DNA of 64,000 nt from positions 310,001-374,000 of the forward strand of contig JAJEEG010000002.1 of assembly GCA_022821085.1 (NCBI GenBank). The letters are read 5' to 3'. The translations under genes were made by a program, and so were the position numbers. The notes under the pieces are model-generated. The model saw only the letters and a program-made list of their open reading frames with translations, had not been told where the DNA came from and did no database searches. Positions within the stretch are counted from its first letter, which is position 1. Each line of letters starts with the position of its first letter. Shown here piece by piece: positions 62,332 through 64,000 of this stretch. This stretch comes from Candidatus Latescibacterota bacterium (GTDB lineage Bacteria; JAAXHH01).

Positions 62332-63498
62332 TCATGCGGGCGCCCGGATTCCGGCCAGGGTCTTCGCGTACTCGAAGGGACGGGCTACCGACTGGCGACG
62401 TATCGCGCCGTACCGTTGGCGGACCAGGGCAGAGACGTCCTCGCTGCGGGCGATGCGCCTGAACACGTTCCGGCCGGGACGGGCGTTGATCTCGATGATC
62501 CACGGCAGTCCGGCCGTGTCCGGCACGATGTCGAGACCCACCTCTCCGATGGGTCCGAGTTCCGCGTCCAGCAGGCGGCAGGCCGCGTAAGACGCCTCCT
62601 CGGCACGGCGCAGGATTTCCTTCCTGACCGGCCGGCCGTACAGCCCGTCGAGGACGGTTTCGGCCTCCTCCGAACGGGCGCCGTTACTCAGGTTGGTCGT
62701 GGGGCCGCTGGTCTGGCCGACGCGGGCCGCCAGGCCGGTAAGGTCCCACCGGGCCTGCCCGTTCTTCTGCATGAGCAGCCGAAGGTCGAACCTCGGAAAA
62801 CGCCTTTTGTCTGCGGGTTCGGCCGATATCCCCTGTTGCACCAGGCAACCCTTGGGTTCCCCGCGCGCTCCGGCGGTCAGCGCCATGATCCGGTCCATGG
62901 CCGGTCCGGCGCCCCGTGTCTCATAGGTTGCGTCCAGCGTCCTGATGACCTGGCGTCCCTCCGCGGATCGGACGATTTCCATGACGCCCCTTCCCAGAGA
63001 GCCGACCCTGGGCTTGACGTATACGTGATCGTACCTCGCCAGGAAAGCCCGCAGCGTGTGCGCATCGAGGATCTCGGTATGGGGTAAGACGAGGCCGCCG
63101 CCCACCAGGTGCCGGTGCATCTCCAACTTGTCCACCGCCAGCCGGACGAAGGACACGGGATTCACGAAGGGTAAGCCCGCCCGATCGAAGAAGTCCCGCG
63201 CGCGGTCCGCGGCGGGAGATCCGGCGGGATCCAGCACGGGTGCCCGGTCGTAGATGACCGCCGGCCAGGGTTCGCGGCCGCATTCGACCCACCTTCCGTT
63301 CACGACCGTGGCCGGAGACACCGTCCCTTGTGCGGCATCCACGTCCGCCGCGTCGAACACGACCGCGCGCAGGTCCAGCGCCGCCGCCGCTTCGCAACAC
63401 TCCTCGAAATATCCAGTGGGCGGACCGAAGGGCCGTCCTTGTCCATCGGGCGGCCGGCGGGTCAGTATGCCCACGGTGAACATGGCCATCGGCTTCAT
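62332..63498 (-). CDS. YheC/YheD-like ATP-grasp protein
   Basis: A 388-residue protein starting at ATG 63498, which overlaps the PfkB stop (ATGA). The N-terminal part (MFTVGILTRRP, then TVVNGRWVECGREPWPAVIYDR) and the ATP-grasp core (NPVSFVRLAVDKLEMHRHL, YVKPRVGSLGRGVMEI, FPRFDLRLLMQKNG, EVGLDIVPDTAGLPWIIEIN) match the YheC/YheD family known from Bacillus spore coats. No sporulation gene is seen here, so the role must be different, probably ligation of amino acids or a similar carboxylate-amine condensation. Confidence 0.8.
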   Translation of the reverse strand: MKPMAMFTVGILTRRPPDGQGRPFGPPTGYFEECCEAAAALDLRAVVFDAADVDAAQGTVSPATVVNGRWVECGREPWPAVIYDRAPVLDPAGSPAADRARDFFDRAGLPFVNPVSFVRLAVDKLEMHRHLVGGGLVLPHTEILDAHTLRAFLARYDHVYVKPRVGSLGRGVMEIVRSAEGRQVIRTLDATYETRGAGPAMDRIMALTAGARGEPKGCLVQQGISAEPADKRRFPRFDLRLLMQKNGQARWDLTGLAARVGQTSGPTTNLSNGARSEEAETVLDGLYGRPVRKEILRRAEEASYAACRLLDAELGPIGEVGLDIVPDTAGLPWIIEINARPGRNVFRRIARSEDVSALVRQRYGAIRRQSVARPFEYAKTLAGIRAPA

Positions 63499-64000
63499 GA
63501 TCTTGCGGGCCGGGTGGACGGCGCGGTGCCGGTGGACGACGCCGGCCGGGTGGACGGTGAGGAGCCGGTGGACGGCGCGGACCTGGCGGTACGGACCGGA
63601 CGGGCCATCTGCTTCACTTCCTCCAGCGTCGACCAGGTCATGTCGCCCCGTTCCGACAGGCACAGTGCGGACAGCGCGGTGCCGTAGGACATCCCGGTAG
63701 ACAGGTCATCGCGCAGCAGGCCGTACAGCAGGCCGGCGTCGAAGGCGTCGCCGGCGCCGAGCCGGTCGACCGGTTCCACCACGTAGGGATCCGTGTAGAG
63801 AAGGCCGGTCTCCGAGGACCAGCCCACGGCCCCGCCCTCGGACAGCGTCAGCACGACGATCTCGTTCCCGAACCGCCCGTGGAGGGCTTCGACGGTTTCC
63901 TCCGGCGCTCCGTCCAGACCGAAGATCAGCGCCGCGTCATCGGACGTCGATACGAGTATGTCGACCTGGTCCAGCAGCGATTCCAGGACGATTCGGGCCT
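63495..64000 (-). CDS. PfkB-family carbohydrate kinase (5'-truncated, C-terminal part)
   Basis: The frame enters from beyond the window. Visible: VDILVSTSDDAALIFGLDG, EIVVLTLSEGGAVGW and the PfkB signature 2 with the catalytic aspartate, DRLGAGDAFDAGLLYGLL. This resembles 2-keto-3-deoxygluconate kinase-like or ribokinase-like enzymes. After the domain ends (MTWSTLEEVKQ) a 35-residue tail (RPVRTARSAPSTGSSPSTRP and more) is made of an 18-bp repeat. Its stop overlaps the next gene's start. Confidence 0.87.
   Translation of the reverse strand, partial: ARIVLESLLDQVDILVSTSDDAALIFGLDGAPEETVEALHGRFGNEIVVLTLSEGGAVGWSSETGLLYTDPYVVEPVDRLGAGDAFDAGLLYGLLRDDLSTGMSYGTALSALCLSERGDMTWSTLEEVKQMARPVRTARSAPSTGSSPSTRPASSTGTAPSTRPARS
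63510..63581 (+). repeat. 18-bp tandem array at the 3' end of the PfkB gene
   Basis: Four copies with GGTGGAC at exactly 18-bp spacing (63513, 63531, 63549, 63567). They encode hexapeptides of the type APSTGS/SPSTRP at the C-terminus of the kinase. Confidence 0.8.

Overview
The window is a contiguous, GC-rich chromosomal segment (roughly 60-65% GC by eye) from an uncultured, apparently aerobic, diderm bacterium. The evidence for a diderm is a lipoprotein lytic transglycosylase, an outer-membrane beta-barrel, a bactofilin/M23 pair and CcmF. The mix of PhyH dioxygenases, sugar-phosphate isomerase-like proteins, HpnCDE and secreted S55/propeller proteins is the kind seen in metagenome genomes of Latescibacterota and neighbouring FCB-type lineages. 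That placement is inference; no rRNA or tRNA gene is present to test it.

Layout. 1-5.7 kb (+): cyclophilin tail, M14 peptidase, and a small catabolic set (amidohydrolase, an internally deleted SDR, cupin, HIBADH-like dehydrogenase). 5.7-14.8 kb (+): secreted protein, rpiA, ccmF, a 527-bp gene-free gap, rny, queG, LysM lytic transglycosylase, Rieske protein. 14.8-18.7 kb (-): thiL and a 925-residue winged-helix/STAND ATPase/membrane protein, divergent from ribB. 18.9-26.8 kb (+): ribB, the squalene genes hpnC-hpnD-hpnE, a TIM-barrel isomerase, GNAT, beta-barrel and a Tat-exported class V aminotransferase. 26.8-35.0 kb (+): surface polysaccharide genes (flippase, two glycosyltransferases, an AT-rich methyltransferase island, YfhO), then PhyH dioxygenase and HpcH aldolase. 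35.0-46.7 kb (-): methyltransferase, the complete F1Fo ATP synthase operon with atpI and atpZ, bactofilin, M23 peptidase, parB, parA. 46.7-57.0 kb (-): ispF, ispD, small membrane protein, queA, ruvB, ruvA, ruvC, yebC, a secreted propeller protein and an S55 peptidase. 57.2-64 kb: cysE (+), then trxB, TPR-parvulin, folC, YheC/YheD-like ATP-grasp and a PfkB kinase (-).

Two things stand out. First, short arrays with a 9-bp (three-codon) period, several built from one unit (GRTYCGCCY or its complement), are inserted in frame in unrelated conserved proteins (bactofilin, QueA, and looser forms in HpnD and the M23 peptidase) and in spacers. Second, the 925-residue protein joins an OmpR-type DNA-binding domain, a STAND ATPase and a series of glycine-zipper membrane segments, with a perfect inverted repeat in the divergent promoter region. 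The ATP synthase c subunit also keeps most of the known sodium-site residues. Recurrent promoters of the form TTGACT-(16-18)-TATATT can be read in front of several operons.
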